Shown: positions 34,021-45,217 of the stretch, piece by piece
How the letters are laid out: each line of letters begins with the position of its first letter
Numbering within the stretch: position 1 is the stretch's first letter
Source: Lojkania enalia
Lineage: Eukaryota > Ascomycota > Dothideomycetes > Pleosporales
Reading direction: 5' to 3'
NCBI GenBank assembly: GCA_010094045.1
Contig: ML986582.1
Location: forward strand, 124,001-188,000
Length of the DNA: 64,000 nt
The notes under the pieces: generated by a model
Database searches by the model: none
What the model was told of the DNA's origin: nothing
Seen by the model: only the letters and a program-made list of their open reading frames with translations
Program-made: the position numbers and the translations under genes

Positions 34021-34022
<2 letters not shown>

Positions 34023-34259
34023 AAATACCAACAATCCCACAATACATTATGAAATAATCCGTCGATCAACTACTCAGTTGCCCCTTGCACGTTGATACTA
34101 TCAAGACGAACCGAAAAAGAGCCCTAGCGCCAAGAACAACAACGACAACCGGAACATCCCTTCTTCCGTTCCCCCCCATCTCCCCCAAAAAAAAGTTCCC
34201 ATCACTCTAGCGAACAAATTTCTCCTGCACAACGCCGAACGATCGAACGAGCGTAAGAG

Positions 34260-35302
34260 ATGACTTTCCCAGGAGGATACACGCCAGGCCGATTGCCGGG
34301 TGCGAATGCGGGGATGAGCGAGCAGGAGCAGCAGATGGTTAGATATGTACGTCTTACCCTATGAAGAGGGAAGAGATGGGAAGAGATGTAGACAGGGAGA
34401 AGGAAGGAATAGAAGTGGAAGGGGAGAAAGGGAGAAAGTATAGGAAGCTAACGGCAAATAGATGCAAGCGGGCATGGAGTCGTGCGTGGGCAAGAGCGTG
34501 ATGGCGGGCGTGATGGGCGGTGGATTGGGCGCTATGTTTGGGTTGTTCATGGCTAGTGTGAGTGTGTCCTTCCCTCCCGCATTCCATACCGCGCATTTCT
34601 GGGCGCTGGGTAGAGGGATGGATGGGGACTGTGTTAAATGGTATTGTTTGTGTATGCTGACGAAGTTGTAGATGCGCTACGACACCCCAATGTCCCAACC
34701 CCTCCCCCCTACCGTCCCACAAGCCAAACCCTCAACCTCCGCCCCTCCTCCTCCTACATCCACACCTAAATCCACACTCCCCTCGCCCGCAACTCCCTCC
34801 GCAACCGTTCCCCTAACCGACCTTCCCATTCGCCAACAGCTCAAACACGGCCTCCGAGACATGTACCGCTCCTCCCTGTCCTCTGGCCGCAATTTCGCGG
34901 TCGTAGGCTCCGTTTTCAGCGGCACGGAATGTGCGATCGAGGGCTTGAGAGCGAAAAACGATATCTGGAATGGAGTGGTGGGGGGTTGTATAACGGGAGG
35001 AGTGTTGGCAAGGAAGGCGGGGCCGCAGGCGGTGGGCGTGGGGTGTGTGGGGTTTGCGGCGTTTAGTGCCGCAATTGATGCATATATGGTATGTCTGAAT
35101 CTATTCTTCTTCTGTCTGTGGGGTTTGGATTTGAGAGGTGAGAAGCTGGTAGCCGGGTGGGCTGGGAGGAGTTGGGAGGGAGGAGATTCCGGAAGGGATA
35201 TGTTTGTATTGTGTTGTGCTGTGCTGTGCTGTGCTGTGCTGTGCTGTGCTAACAAGGCTGCAGAGAATGCCCGAGGATGAACGGAGTCGTCCAATTGCTT
35301 GA
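34260..35302 (+). CDS. TIM22: Mitochondrial inner membrane translocase subunit Tim22
   Basis: Four exons (34260-34346, 34462-34557, 34672-35088, 35264-35302) give 212 residues, all phase 0. Exon 2 holds the first helix ([20 protein letters not shown], then MFGLFMAS). Exon 3 has the long fungal Pro/Thr-rich loop, then [40 protein letters not shown] and [20 protein letters not shown], which are the Tim17/22/23 family signatures. Tim22 is the channel-forming core that inserts carrier proteins into the inner membrane. The short last exon encodes only [12 protein letters not shown]. Tim17 and Tim23 fit less well because of the C-E-G-L-R helix 2 pattern and the loop. The last intron contains a pentanucleotide microsatellite next to its branch site. 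Confidence 0.93.
35216..35250 (+). repeat. GTGCT pentanucleotide microsatellite in a TIM22 intron
   Basis: Seven perfect GTGCT units end at 35250, where the final GCT joins AAC to form GCTAAC, a good fungal branch-site match, 13 bases before the exon at 35264. Confidence 0.9.
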
Positions 35303-36405
35303 CCAACGGATTCATATTCATAAGTTATAAAATCTACTATCTGGATAGAAAGGCTTTTTTGGCAGGAGTATAGACTTGCATGTCGAGAGGGAGTGGTGCC
35401 GCTGTACTATACCATACTGTACTTTTAAATTCTAAGATCCTGACGCGCGGAGGTCAGGATGCTCTTGCATTGGGCGGCGTATGGAAATCCTCACCATTTG
35501 GGGATCTATATGCACTAAATGGTGCGACCTGGTATCATGGCATTCCATGTACATATATTTGGATAACGTAATTATTCGCATCACAAAGATTAACAGTCCC
35601 ACACATCGTTTCCCGAATTTTCATCTCCTCGACAATCACTACCCCCCGACCGTTCACAGCCCCACAGATCTGCCACATGCACACGCAAACCCACTTCACG
35701 CACGGAGCACGGCGCAGCGTCTCTAGCAAGTAAGCGACCCGACGGCCCCTACATACAACCCGAGCATGTGACAACTGAAATGAGGGGCATCCAGGGTGCC
35801 CTAAGCATGCAGGGTAGGGTAGCTACGTATCCAAGGCTGGCGTTCCGAGCAAATCGGTGAGTAAGGCCGTGTCGATCTCGATATCCCTTGTCGGGATATG
35901 CGGGAAGGGTATGGGATGTGGGTGTTGACTATTTCATTGTGTGGATTATAAAGACTAGTGAAACGTGTTGCTTCACTAGGCACAGATGGCAAAGCATCAA
36001 GCGTCAAATCTTGTATCATACGCGCACATAGAGTAAGCAAGATCATTTCAATTTGTAGTCCCATTAGACACAAAACAAGCACATAGACTAGTGAGAAATA
36101 AAAAAGGGAGTAGATGAAGATGTTGCCATTCTGGGTCGAGCGCACTGGGAATATACAAACTTTGAGCCGTGTGAGAACGTATAATAGATGAGGTTGAACA
36201 TAGATGCTTGACAGTGAGTGTGATCATCAGCTACCTCGTCGAAAACAGGCAATGAGAAACAAGTATCATGTATCGAGCCGTGAGTATCATGTTAAGTGTT
36301 ACTGAGACAAGTCGAAAGTCGATGAAGAGGAACGTATATGTATACTAAAGAAACGTAGTCGGCCCTAGGCGGGACGGTGGCACCTCGACAGTATGGTGGT
36401 GTTGC
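35303..36405. other. Intergenic region
   Basis: No gene is recognised. Frames of 60-115 codons on both strands (for example 35801-36145, minus) have no domain and overlap each other. Confidence 0.4.
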
Positions 36406-39177
36406 TTAGGTGTAGTACTTTCCGTAGAGTCCCTGTTCGTACTTCTCCAGGTCTCGGGAAGTTGAACCTCCAGCATAAGACGTCGGGACTGTCCAGACAT
36501 AGACGACTACGCCGCGTTGGTTGGTCCCTAGAGCAGTCAATATCAAGAGGTAAGAGCATGACTTGCCAACATACGTGGATGCGGATGGTTATGAGTACGC
36601 CACTCTCCGTCCACAAATAGATACGGGAGCACCCTTAGGAATTCATCTTTAGAGGTAGACAGTGCCTGAAGCGCTAAGAAAATTGGCAGTTCCCCTTTGA
36701 GGCCCCCATAGGTCCCATACCCCATCGCCCTCGTTGTGTGGTAAATGTCTGGAAGAAGTATCCTAGGCCACACTTGGTCGGGGCGCTGATAGAACAGTGT
36801 GTTCTCTGTCCCGGCGTTTGTAAGGAATGAGGAATAGTCTGAGCTGTCGTGGTCAAATCTTAGAGGATGCCAGTTGTCCCACTCTATGGCCGTCGTCGCG
36901 TCGCCTCTTAGGCACCAGATTCCTATGCCACCGCTATAGTATGCCGAGAAGGTCTTATAGGGAATGCATCCAGTCGGTGGGAGCGAAGATACTTCGTAGA
37001 TTCGCTGTCGGTCGCAGTACCATAATTTTCCGGAGACTCCACCAGATACGCGAATGTTGGCATTCTGCTCGACAGATGGTACCCAGTTGCCTAGTAGGTT
37101 TACGTGAGAGATCGAATCCGGGGACTCTTCAATCTCATCGATTCGGAATATAAACGGGGGCTAGAAGAATTACCCTTTAGAGACCGTAAGAGTTCAGGAG
37201 ACCTCCTACTAACCGACATGACTTATTCCGCAAGAACCCACTTCAGGAGATATTCGAGATCGAAGAAAGATACGCACAGCCGTGCCAAGAATTCGTTCCC
37301 TGATCTAGCTGCTTGCGCTTTCCCTTACCTCCATCGGCCCTTTAAGCTCTCATCGGGCCATGCGGCTCTGCGAAGGTGTCAGCGAGGGCAATGATCCCAC
37401 ATCGCAGGTCAGACGACCACTTGGGCTCGTAAAAGACCGAGAAGCAGTCTAGAGCCAGCTGTAGATAAGAAGCTGCCTCTCATAGGCATGCTTAGGCGGC
37501 ATGATCCTGTGGGCGCTGCAGAGGCGCGGAACAAACACCCTGGCATTCTGACCCCGCGGCATGCAACAAACAGCATGGGGCACTATACTTGCGGTCCAAC
37601 GAGTTCCCGAATGCAAATGGCAGTATAACAGAAGCCAAGCAGCATGGCGTGTGCGTAGCGGAGTATCGGAGGGCAACGAGCGAGAGACTGACTCCCAATT
37701 CGGGAGAAGATAGTCCCGTACTAGGCGAGTTGTTGTTTCAAGCCCGTGGCGGGTTTTCGGCGTGTCGTGAGCTTCTTGCAGTTATCGCGGACTGTCACTT
37801 TGCAATTTAGTAACGATAATGGGCCGAAGCTGCCGCGGAATCCGTCCGGTGGTGTCTGCTATGGCTTGCATGGGAGCGGCGACGCTTGACCAACCAGCAG
37901 GGGATCTCAGACGCCTTCGCATGGAGTGATCGAATGCCTTTCAGGCAGCAAAGCATCTTCCTTGTACCACACGATAATCCAGTGCGGAAGACGAGATGGA
38001 CATGGTTCAATCGATAGCGTATGAATTGACACGTCTCGTGCCAAGAAACGTGAGGGCTGAGCTGTTTGGGCTACGACCGAATGCTCTCAGGGGAACTCGC
38101 CTTTAGGAGCTAAGCCGTATGTGCTTGGACAAGGAAAGGGTATGACTAGGATGCGGCTCTGCTCAGTGGAACCTCGCTGAGGGGTTTATAAGGAGTCGAT
38201 CAGTCGAGTCGAAATGCCGAAATGTCCATCGAGCGGGGCGACAGTGCTCATCGAGGATTGGTCGCTCATATTCGGCGTAGGAGGGCTCGGCGAGGTGCGA
38301 AAAGCGGGAGATGAGTAAGCCTTTCCATGGTCAGTAAACGCTTTCAGAAGGAGCCTTGCTAACTTCGTGATCTCAAGTATGGGACTGAGCGCCATTAAGT
38401 ACAGTTCCGAGGCCCCCGATCGGCTGACGAAACCTGTGAAGCGGCGCAGCGCAGCGCAACCTCTGACAGCGAGGTTTGACTAGGCTTGCGTCTGCAAGTT
38501 TGCCTCGTTGCCTTTTTCAATGCTCCTCGTCCCTCCGTTGAAGAGCCGCTTGCATCGTCGTTGGCGAATGAGACGATCCAGTTCTTCGATATAATAGCTT
38601 GGCTGGATGCACCTTTCGAGTCTCCTGTGCGATTCTGGCGAAAGACAGTCCAGGGATGTCGATCGAGAGCCAATACGAAACGAGCTGCACCCAGTCTAAT
38701 CAGCCTTGACCGGAAATGCCTAGCATCTGTTCCACTTACTCTCCCAGACGGGGTGATGCTTTATTAAAAGACCTAGCAGATGCTCACCGGTCAGCAACCG
38801 TACCTGGCGCATAGGGGACTCAACACTGACGCCCTACCTGGTCACGCAGCCGCTTCGGTCACCGCCATTAGACAAACGCTCAACACGAGAGGCCGCCTCC
38901 CACACGCTACGCTATAAACACAATAAGATGGGCAGTCTGGAACATACCTAGTTAAGATAATCCGCGACTGGGTGTCTTCATTTGGGTCGCGGAAAGCCAC
39001 ATGCAGCGGGGGAAGATAAGACATGCCGTCCACTCCTGCCCTGACATTGCAGGGAGTGGAGCTGGGCACATGGTCCTTCATACCAGGTCGGGGCAGCCAC
39101 GTAGATGAGATAGAGCCGTCGCCAATAAGCCATTCTGGGGGGCGCCACGGCGCGTCAACCGACGTGGTGTTGGACAT
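36406..39177 (-). pseudogene. Long disabled coding region of unknown family
   Basis: Protein-like sequence runs along most of the minus strand here but no single frame survives. The N-terminal end is an ATG frame at 39177 (APWRPPEWLIGDGSISSTW). Coding pieces follow near 38400-38800 in alternating frames (LLTGEHLLGLLIKHHPVWES; PSYYIEELDRLIRQRRCKR). Another lies at 37330-37700 (LALDCFSVFYEPKWSSDLRC). A TAA at about 37327 and another at about 37235 interrupt RSGNEFLARLCVSFFDLEYL. The last 250 codons are clean: 37160-36575 in one frame (LGNWVPSVEQNANIRVSGGV; GLKGELPIFLALQALSTSKD), then an intron and a final exon 36527-36406 (GVVVYVWTVPTSYAGG). At 37160 a short C run appears to have lost or gained a base. 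I do not recognise the protein. The 3' part is well supported as coding; that it is one gene with the 5' part is an inference. Confidence 0.5.
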
Positions 39178-40524
39178 GCATGGTCCCTAGGGATGCCTCT
39201 AGGCCTCTAGGCCATGCGTCGAAAAGGCGGGGAAAGTTTATATTAGAGAATATCGGTCTTCCAGTTACCCAGGTGGACTACTTCGATCGAAGCAAGAGAG
39301 TGCACGACAAAGGATTAAAAACATCATGTGAGTGCAAGACAAAAAATGGAGAATGATTGAAAAGGAAAATTATACGCGTGGGCATTGCCGGGTAATTGTA
39401 GACGTCACCGGTACTTCATCGGTATAAGGGAAACGTGAGCTAAGCAGAGACAGGCTGAAGCAATCAAGCCTCCCCACAGGCGCTATAGAAAGATAGAGAG
39501 CTAGTCGACTTCATTCAAGCAACTATATCCTGGAGGGGAAGGAACGTTCTCCCAGAAATATGCCCCGTAGTATGGATGGTGGCGAATGAGTATTATACCT
39601 TGAGCCTTATCTGGAAGGTTAAGAATGAAGCTGCGCCGCAGGACATGGTCAGCAATAAAGAGCTAGTCCCGGGTACCTGGACAGGCCGAGGCTGGGCTAA
39701 GGAAGCGTTATGCAGCCGTCGTCTTCCCAGGATATGTTCGCTGTGTGACAGGCTCCGAGGAAAAGGAAACGCCGATATCTCGAAAGCCGGCCTGGGATAT
39801 GTGCACATTTCGGCTTGAATAGTCGGGACTGATTTCTCTATTGGCCCTCGTTGTGTCTCCTCGGTTGAATGGGTTTTCTGATCCTATTTTCACCTGACGC
39901 TTCCGCGCTCGCCACGTTCTCTGCATGCATAACGGATCAGATACATCCTTGTTCGGTTGCCTCCCGACACCACAAAATGGCGATGGCTGGTCAAAGGAGC
40001 TTCACCGCCCCGAAGTGATGAGCATCGCATGAGACGGCGGCACGAAGATCGTAGGAGGAACATGGTTAGACAGTGGGGTTAGCAGGAGTCACATACAATA
40101 TGAGGGTAAAGATGCCACATTGCAACGAGAGAATGGGCTAGCAAGGGTGGTGCGAGCAATCGTAGAGGAGGCGAAATGGCCTCGATGGAGGTTGGACGTC
40201 CAAGACGGGAGCTAATTGCGGGAGGCCGCTGCTTGACAGCTTCAGACCTGAATAACTTAGTCAGCATTGCCTGTTCGAAAATAGCCAATGAGACCCTAGT
40301 AGTGCGTTGTTTTACGTATCAAAAAGTTCCCAAAATCCCACCACCAACGCTACCATCGTGAAATTGCTGGCGTCTCTTTCACAAAACAACGTATTCCTAA
40401 AATAAGTATTGTAGTCGCTGCAAAAAAATCCAACCCCCCCCGGATTTCTCTTTACAGCACTCTCCTCCCCCAAAATAGTGCATACTATTCCCAGGCTGCA
40501 TTTCCGCAGTAAACATTCCTCGTC
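39178..40524. other. Intergenic region upstream of NOB1
   Basis: No gene is recognised. An 80-codon plus frame (39576-39818) lacks a domain. The sequence just before 40525 is the NOB1 leader. Confidence 0.4.
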
Positions 40525-41814
40525 ATGGCTTCTGAATCGCGAAAGCCCGTCCACTCCCTGATAGTGGACACTGGGCCTCTAATCAAAAACACTGTTTCTA
40601 TATCCACCATGCTCTCTCAGGCTGAGGAGATCTACACAACACCCGCCATACTCTCTGAAATTCGCGACACGGCCACTCGCTCACGTATTGCGACTTCGCT
40701 AATGCCGTTCCTAAAAGTAAGGAGTCCGAGTTCAAAGAGCTATGAGAGGATTGTAGAGTTCAGTAAGAAGACTGGAGACTTCTCAGTGCTGAGCAGACAA
40801 GATTTGGGTATATTGGCGCTGGCGTACGAGGTTGAGTGTGAGAGGGAAGGCGGCGACTGGAGGTTGAGGAATATGCCAGGGGAAAATTTGGAAACCCGAC
40901 AGCCGGTGAAGGAAGGACACAGAGAAGCCGACAAGGAAGATGCATCGCAGAAAGATGGAAATCAGGAGCACGAGATATCCGATGCTCTTACAGATACAGG
41001 CTCATGTATTAACCAGAGTACCCTGGAAAGCAAAACCACGCCACCGGAAAAGCCAATAGGGGATAATCCGGAAACTTTAGAATCATCACATACTACGATA
41101 GCTCTAGAAGTTGCTGTCTCAAACATGCAAGTCTCAGCCGCAGAGCCACAGCTGGAAATGAACCCGTCAGACGACGATGACGACGGAGGATGGATAACCC
41201 TCTCTAACCTAGCCCGGCACCAAGCTAAGGATGCTAGTATCTCCACCAAAGAAACGGCCCCCACCCAAATGTCCGTCGCAACCATGACAACCGACTTCGC
41301 TATGCAAAACGTTCTTCTTCAGATGAACTTGCATCTCCTTTCACCCTCCCTTCAAAGAATACGTATCTTGAGGACATTCGTACTACGCTGTCATGCATGC
41401 TTCCTCGTCACGAAAGACATGTCGAAGCAATTCTGCCCGCGTTGTGGTCAGCCTACACTCAACCGCATTTCTTGCACAACTAACGCAAACGGGGAGTTTA
41501 AGTTGCATCTGAGCAAGAACCATCAATGGAATAACCGCGGAAATAAGTATAGCGTCCCGAAACCGGTCGCGGGAGCTGCAAGTGGGAAGCATGCGGGCAA
41601 AGGAGGCGGAAAAGGAGGATGGGGTAGGGACTTGGTATTAACAGAAGACCAGAAAGAGTATGCAAGGGCGGTGGGCCAAGAGAAGAGGAGCAAGGCTAGG
41701 GACCTTATGGATGAAGATTATCTTCCTGGTATATTGACAGGAGATAGAGGGAGGGCTGGTGGGCGGCCAAAGATTGGTGCAGGCCGGAATATCAATTCAA
41801 GGAAGAGATTTTAG
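40525..41814 (+). CDS. NOB1: Nob1, PIN-domain endonuclease of 18S rRNA maturation
   Basis: Single exon, 429 residues. The PIN domain opens the protein: LIVDTGPLIKN with the first metal-binding Asp, TTPAILSEIRD with the conserved Glu, and FSVLSRQDLGILALAYE with the later Asp residues. An acidic, low-conservation linker spans about 120-230. A Nob1-specific segment follows (FAMQNVLLQMNLHLLS). The zinc ribbon has two pairs of Cys, LRCHACF and FCPRCG. The C-terminus is basic with KNHQWNNRGNKYSVPKP, strongly characteristic of Nob1. Nob1 cuts 20S pre-rRNA at site D in the late 40S particle; this is known for the family and inferred here. It faces the WD-repeat gene tail to tail. Confidence 0.96.
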   Translation: MASESRKPVHSLIVDTGPLIKNTVSISTMLSQAEEIYTTPAILSEIRDTATRSRIATSLMPFLKVRSPSSKSYERIVEFSKKTGDFSVLSRQDLGILALAYEVECEREGGDWRLRNMPGENLETRQPVKEGHREADKEDASQKDGNQEHEISDALTDTGSCINQSTLESKTTPPEKPIGDNPETLESSHTTIALEVAVSNMQVSAAEPQLEMNPSDDDDDGGWITLSNLARHQAKDASISTKETAPTQMSVATMTTDFAMQNVLLQMNLHLLSPSLQRIRILRTFVLRCHACFLVTKDMSKQFCPRCGQPTLNRISCTTNANGEFKLHLSKNHQWNNRGNKYSVPKPVAGAASGKHAGKGGGKGGWGRDLVLTEDQKEYARAVGQEKRSKARDLMDEDYLPGILTGDRGRAGGRPKIGAGRNINSRKRF

Positions 41815-42006
41815 GTAACTGGCATGCAACCAAAAGGTTATGGTTTAAATGGCTGCGTTAGAACGGCTCGCGCAATCAATAGTTGGCTTGGCGGTCAATT
41901 CATTAAAAATTAAAAGTTAAATAGAACAGTAGAGACTTTATTGACTTATGAGGAGAAAATGGGGTATCTTGATATCAATGATATGCACCGTCGACTACAC
42001 TCTTTC

Positions 42007-42996
42007 TCAGGAATCCATGCCCCAAACAATGACATTTCCATCTCCTCCCGCACTAGCCCACTCTTTTCTCGAAGGACAAAAAGTAACCGCACCTACAACC
42101 TCCCTTTTTCCCTGGGCTTCAGGCAACCTAGCTTTTCCTTTCACCTCCCTCGCTTCGGAATGCTTAAACTTGTGCAAGACCTCACCTTCGAGCAAATCCC
42201 ATGCATATACCATCCCATTGTCGCTTCCGCTGACAACCACGCTATCATTCATGCCCAATATGCTCTCCACCCTCAATTCTTTATTCACGAATCCCTCATC
42301 CCGATATGCCTTCAATAATTGTCCATTCGTGCGATCCATAAGCCTAATCGTGGAGTCTAGCGAGCTGACTAGTACATCCGTCCCTTTCATTGAAACATCG
42401 ACAGACGTAACCGGATGCCCAATAACATCCACGTTACATATTCCCATTCGTAAGTCGTAGCTCCTTACCTTTCCATCGACGCTCCCCGCTATAATCTCCG
42501 CATCAAACAGAGCAACATCCGAGATACTATCCTTCGCTTCATCAAGCGACATGATAGGTCTGTAATTCGAAGACTTGGTATCCCAAATCTTCACTGTGCC
42601 ATCGAAACTCCCACTAATCGCCACGCTATCGTCCTCTCCACCAAATGCGCAACAGTTAATCCGCCCACTATGTCCTGACCATCTCTTTATTGTTTGTGCA
42701 GTTTGTACGTCCCAATAAAATACCGTTTTGTCCCCGCCAGCCGATACGAACTTGTCGTTGGTATGGGCTACAGCGAGAGAGAGGACTTCATAACCGTGGG
42801 CATTGTACTTATTAATAATGCCAGCGGCCGAAATATCGGACGATATCGGGGCTTTCGAGGGGTTGTAGAGCCTAATGGTACGGTCGGAGCAGCCGGTTAA
42901 GATGTAGCTAGAGGGTGAGGCCGAGTAAGTTAGGCAATGCACGATACCGCCGTGGCCAGAAAGTTTGGCAATGGGGGTCGCGGGAAAGGGTTGCAT
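42007..42996 (-). CDS. Seven-WD-repeat protein, WDR83/MORG1 type
   Basis: Single exon, 329 residues, almost entirely WD40 repeats. The N-terminus PIAKLSGHGGIVHCLTYS, then ILTGCSDRTIRLYNP, KFVSAGGDKTVFYWDVQT, VAISGSFDGTVKIWDTKS, EIIAGSVDGKVRSYDLRM, VLVSSLDSTIRLMDR, VVVSGSDNGMVYAWDLLEG and a final WASAGGDGNVIVWG together make one seven-bladed propeller. The order and the short termini match the WDR83 (MORG1) family, which acts as a MAPK scaffold and in pre-mRNA splicing in animals. The fungal role is not clear to me. No other domain is attached. Other small WD proteins are possible but fit less well. Confidence 0.85.
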   Translation of the reverse strand: MQPFPATPIAKLSGHGGIVHCLTYSASPSSYILTGCSDRTIRLYNPSKAPISSDISAAGIINKYNAHGYEVLSLAVAHTNDKFVSAGGDKTVFYWDVQTAQTIKRWSGHSGRINCCAFGGEDDSVAISGSFDGTVKIWDTKSSNYRPIMSLDEAKDSISDVALFDAEIIAGSVDGKVRSYDLRMGICNVDVIGHPVTSVDVSMKGTDVLVSSLDSTIRLMDRTNGQLLKAYRDEGFVNKELRVESILGMNDSVVVSGSDNGMVYAWDLLEGEVLHKFKHSEAREVKGKARLPEAQGKREVVGAVTFCPSRKEWASAGGDGNVIVWGMDS

Positions 42997-43281
42997 TTCG
43001 GTGAGAAGGTGATTGAATCCGATTCAGGGCATACTGAAGAGATGAGTTATTCGTATCTCCATCTCGGCCATGACCGCACCAGATATGAGCAGGAGTTGCA
43101 AAGTAGCCCTGGCCAATGACGGAAGTGCCAGGCCTTCGGCCCGACTCCGGGAAACAATTGGGAACAAACAGTTGCCTTGTGCCCCACCAAAACATTGGAT
43201 CCAACACTCTAGGCGACAGATCTTCACAAATACTTTAGAGATTCTTCTCAATAATTGAATTAGTGGCTTTAGTGCATCACT

Positions 43282-44075
43282 ATGCCTTTGCAGCTACTCT
43301 CTACAGCCCCAGACGAATCCGATTTCACCCCCGTTACACAGCACCAAGAACAGACACCAGCTACCTTCTTCGGCGGCAAACCAATTCTATATGAACGATA
43401 CTCTGGTTTAACGCTCTCAATACCTTCCGAAAAGCTTCAGTTAGATGAAACTATCGCAGAATTCGCTGCCATTCAAGATGGCGATGATGCGCATATCAAG
43501 GGTGTTGACATTTGGGTAAACTCCGAGTATGCAATGCGAAACCTCGCTGTTGACCCAAGATTGACTATTATAGGGACTTGATTCTCTTCCAGTCTTCCCC
43601 AAGTCTTATCGGTGTATCGATACCTTACCCCTCAATCGCGCTTCACGCAATCATGAAGTGGAAGTCTCAAGTCGAAGCCCTCTATATGAACCTGTCGCTT
43701 AACGATGCCGAATCTCTCAATGATGAAGACGACTTTCAGATCCTTGAAGTCACTGTTCTGCCCCCAAACTATGACTCCATACCTGAGGCAGATTGTATCG
43801 GGAAGATATTCGATGCAATGAACAAGTGCGCCGACCTTCATCCGGATTCAAACATGTCGGATGCTGAAGATGGAGTCGACGGTGATCTCCCGACTCTAGG
43901 ATCTGGAGGTTGGTTCACTGCGGAGAATATGCACGAATTCATGGATGAGGGTATTTTAGCAGAAGAATTGGGGCCCGGTGCAGGGACGGTACGACCTCGC
44001 GAGGACGGAGAAGAGCACGTCAACGGTGTCAATGGTGGGGACAGTCATGAGACAAAGCACCAACGTACCGATTAG
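43282..44075 (+). CDS. ICln/Lot5-type protein
   Basis: Two exons (43282-43526 and 43574-44075) separated by a 47-base intron give 248 residues. The splice joins KGVDIWVNSE to DLILFQSSPSLIGVSIPYPS, restoring the PH-like fold of the pICln family (regulator of volume decrease, yeast Lot5 superfamily). SIPYPSIALHAIMKW is the most typical stretch. Acidic segments follow, including GGWFTAENMHEFMDEG and a C-terminal region rich in Glu, Gly and His. In animals pICln is an Sm-protein chaperone in the methylosome; the fungal role is inferred only. Without the splice the first frame ends in a TGA at once, which supports the intron. Confidence 0.85.
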
Positions 44076-45217
44076 TTAATCAATCTGCGCTAAGGGATTT
44101 ATATTGGATACCCAGGGTCAGTTGCAAGCGCCGAAGAAGCTATTAACCAAGCCGCGGGACTGCGAGTGACACAATAGGAATCACAGGTATGTTCATAATT
44201 TTAACTTAAACAACTTCATTATGCGACTCGATCCTTTATGCCTATTAAACGCTTGAGTTAGGCTGACACAGTCGTATTAGAAATTTGCTACGGTGGCAAT
44301 TAAATATAGAACTAGCAAAAGTTATACAATGAAAGAGTTCGACCGCGCCTCATACTTGGTGGCGTAAAATTACCGGGTTTGGCTTCCAAGCCCTAGTATC
44401 TTAGGCAATTATCTATCGAATTACCTCGGTCTCGTGAACAAATTTAAATTTAATTGTGCACTCTCCTCTCGAGCGGCAACGGGGCCCCGGTTCCCACTTT
44501 GTAATTTTAAAAATCTATTTCGGATTTGGTTTCCGTTTTGGAGGCTATTAGCCATTTTAACATTCCTAATGCCTCCAATTTTAACAATATAGACTTCACA
44601 GCATCACAAAGGGGGCTATTCACCAATTGACAGGTATGCCTCTTTCGCTATTAAACACATCCCACATAACTAGAGATAACTAATGATTTGACAAAGAGGA
44701 AATCTATTGAATCCAGGCGATACACGTTCTAGCCGATCTGTGCAATATCGCTTACCTTCTGTAAATAGAAGCCAAGGCGGGAGACCCAAAGGTCATTCAG
44801 TACTTTTATAGTTGCCGCCTTCCAATCCTAGCGAACTTTATTCAATGCCCCTGAAATTAATTAGCCCAAGGCGGAAATAATAAAATCGAGCTGCTCATAG
44901 GATCTACAATACTGCCGGCGCACTAACGTACCCCGCAGCCACACCCGGTGGATCGCAGCACGACTGCATTACGTCAAGTGCGATATTCAGCAACACTTGT
45001 CACTAATTCCTGGCTCTGGATAAAGCCACTGTTGCTTTTGCTGCTATGCGGATTCACACACCCGGTTGCCACTTGCCGAGACTAGCCAGACTCATTCCTG
45101 CCCGGAAATGAGTATCGTTTCCATAAAGATGCAGTGACTCCTTCGTACAAACCCTGTGAAGTTTTACCTTCATTTTGTTTCCTTTGACTTCTCATTCATA
45201 CTGAAGTGCGTTCCAGC
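44076..45217. other. AT-rich intergenic region
   Basis: No frame over 60 codons carries a domain. Between about 44200 and 44900 the sequence is visibly AT-rich compared with the flanking genes. It may be decayed repeat sequence, but no element is recognised. The end is the promoter of the GH92 gene. Confidence 0.45.

Larger units (their letters stand above)
33659..34259. other. Intergenic region with long homopolymers
   Basis: Space between the DUF4048 gene and TIM22 on the same strand. It holds a T(19) tract and a 73-base A tract (separate entries) and the TIM22 leader. No other gene is seen. Confidence 0.5.
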
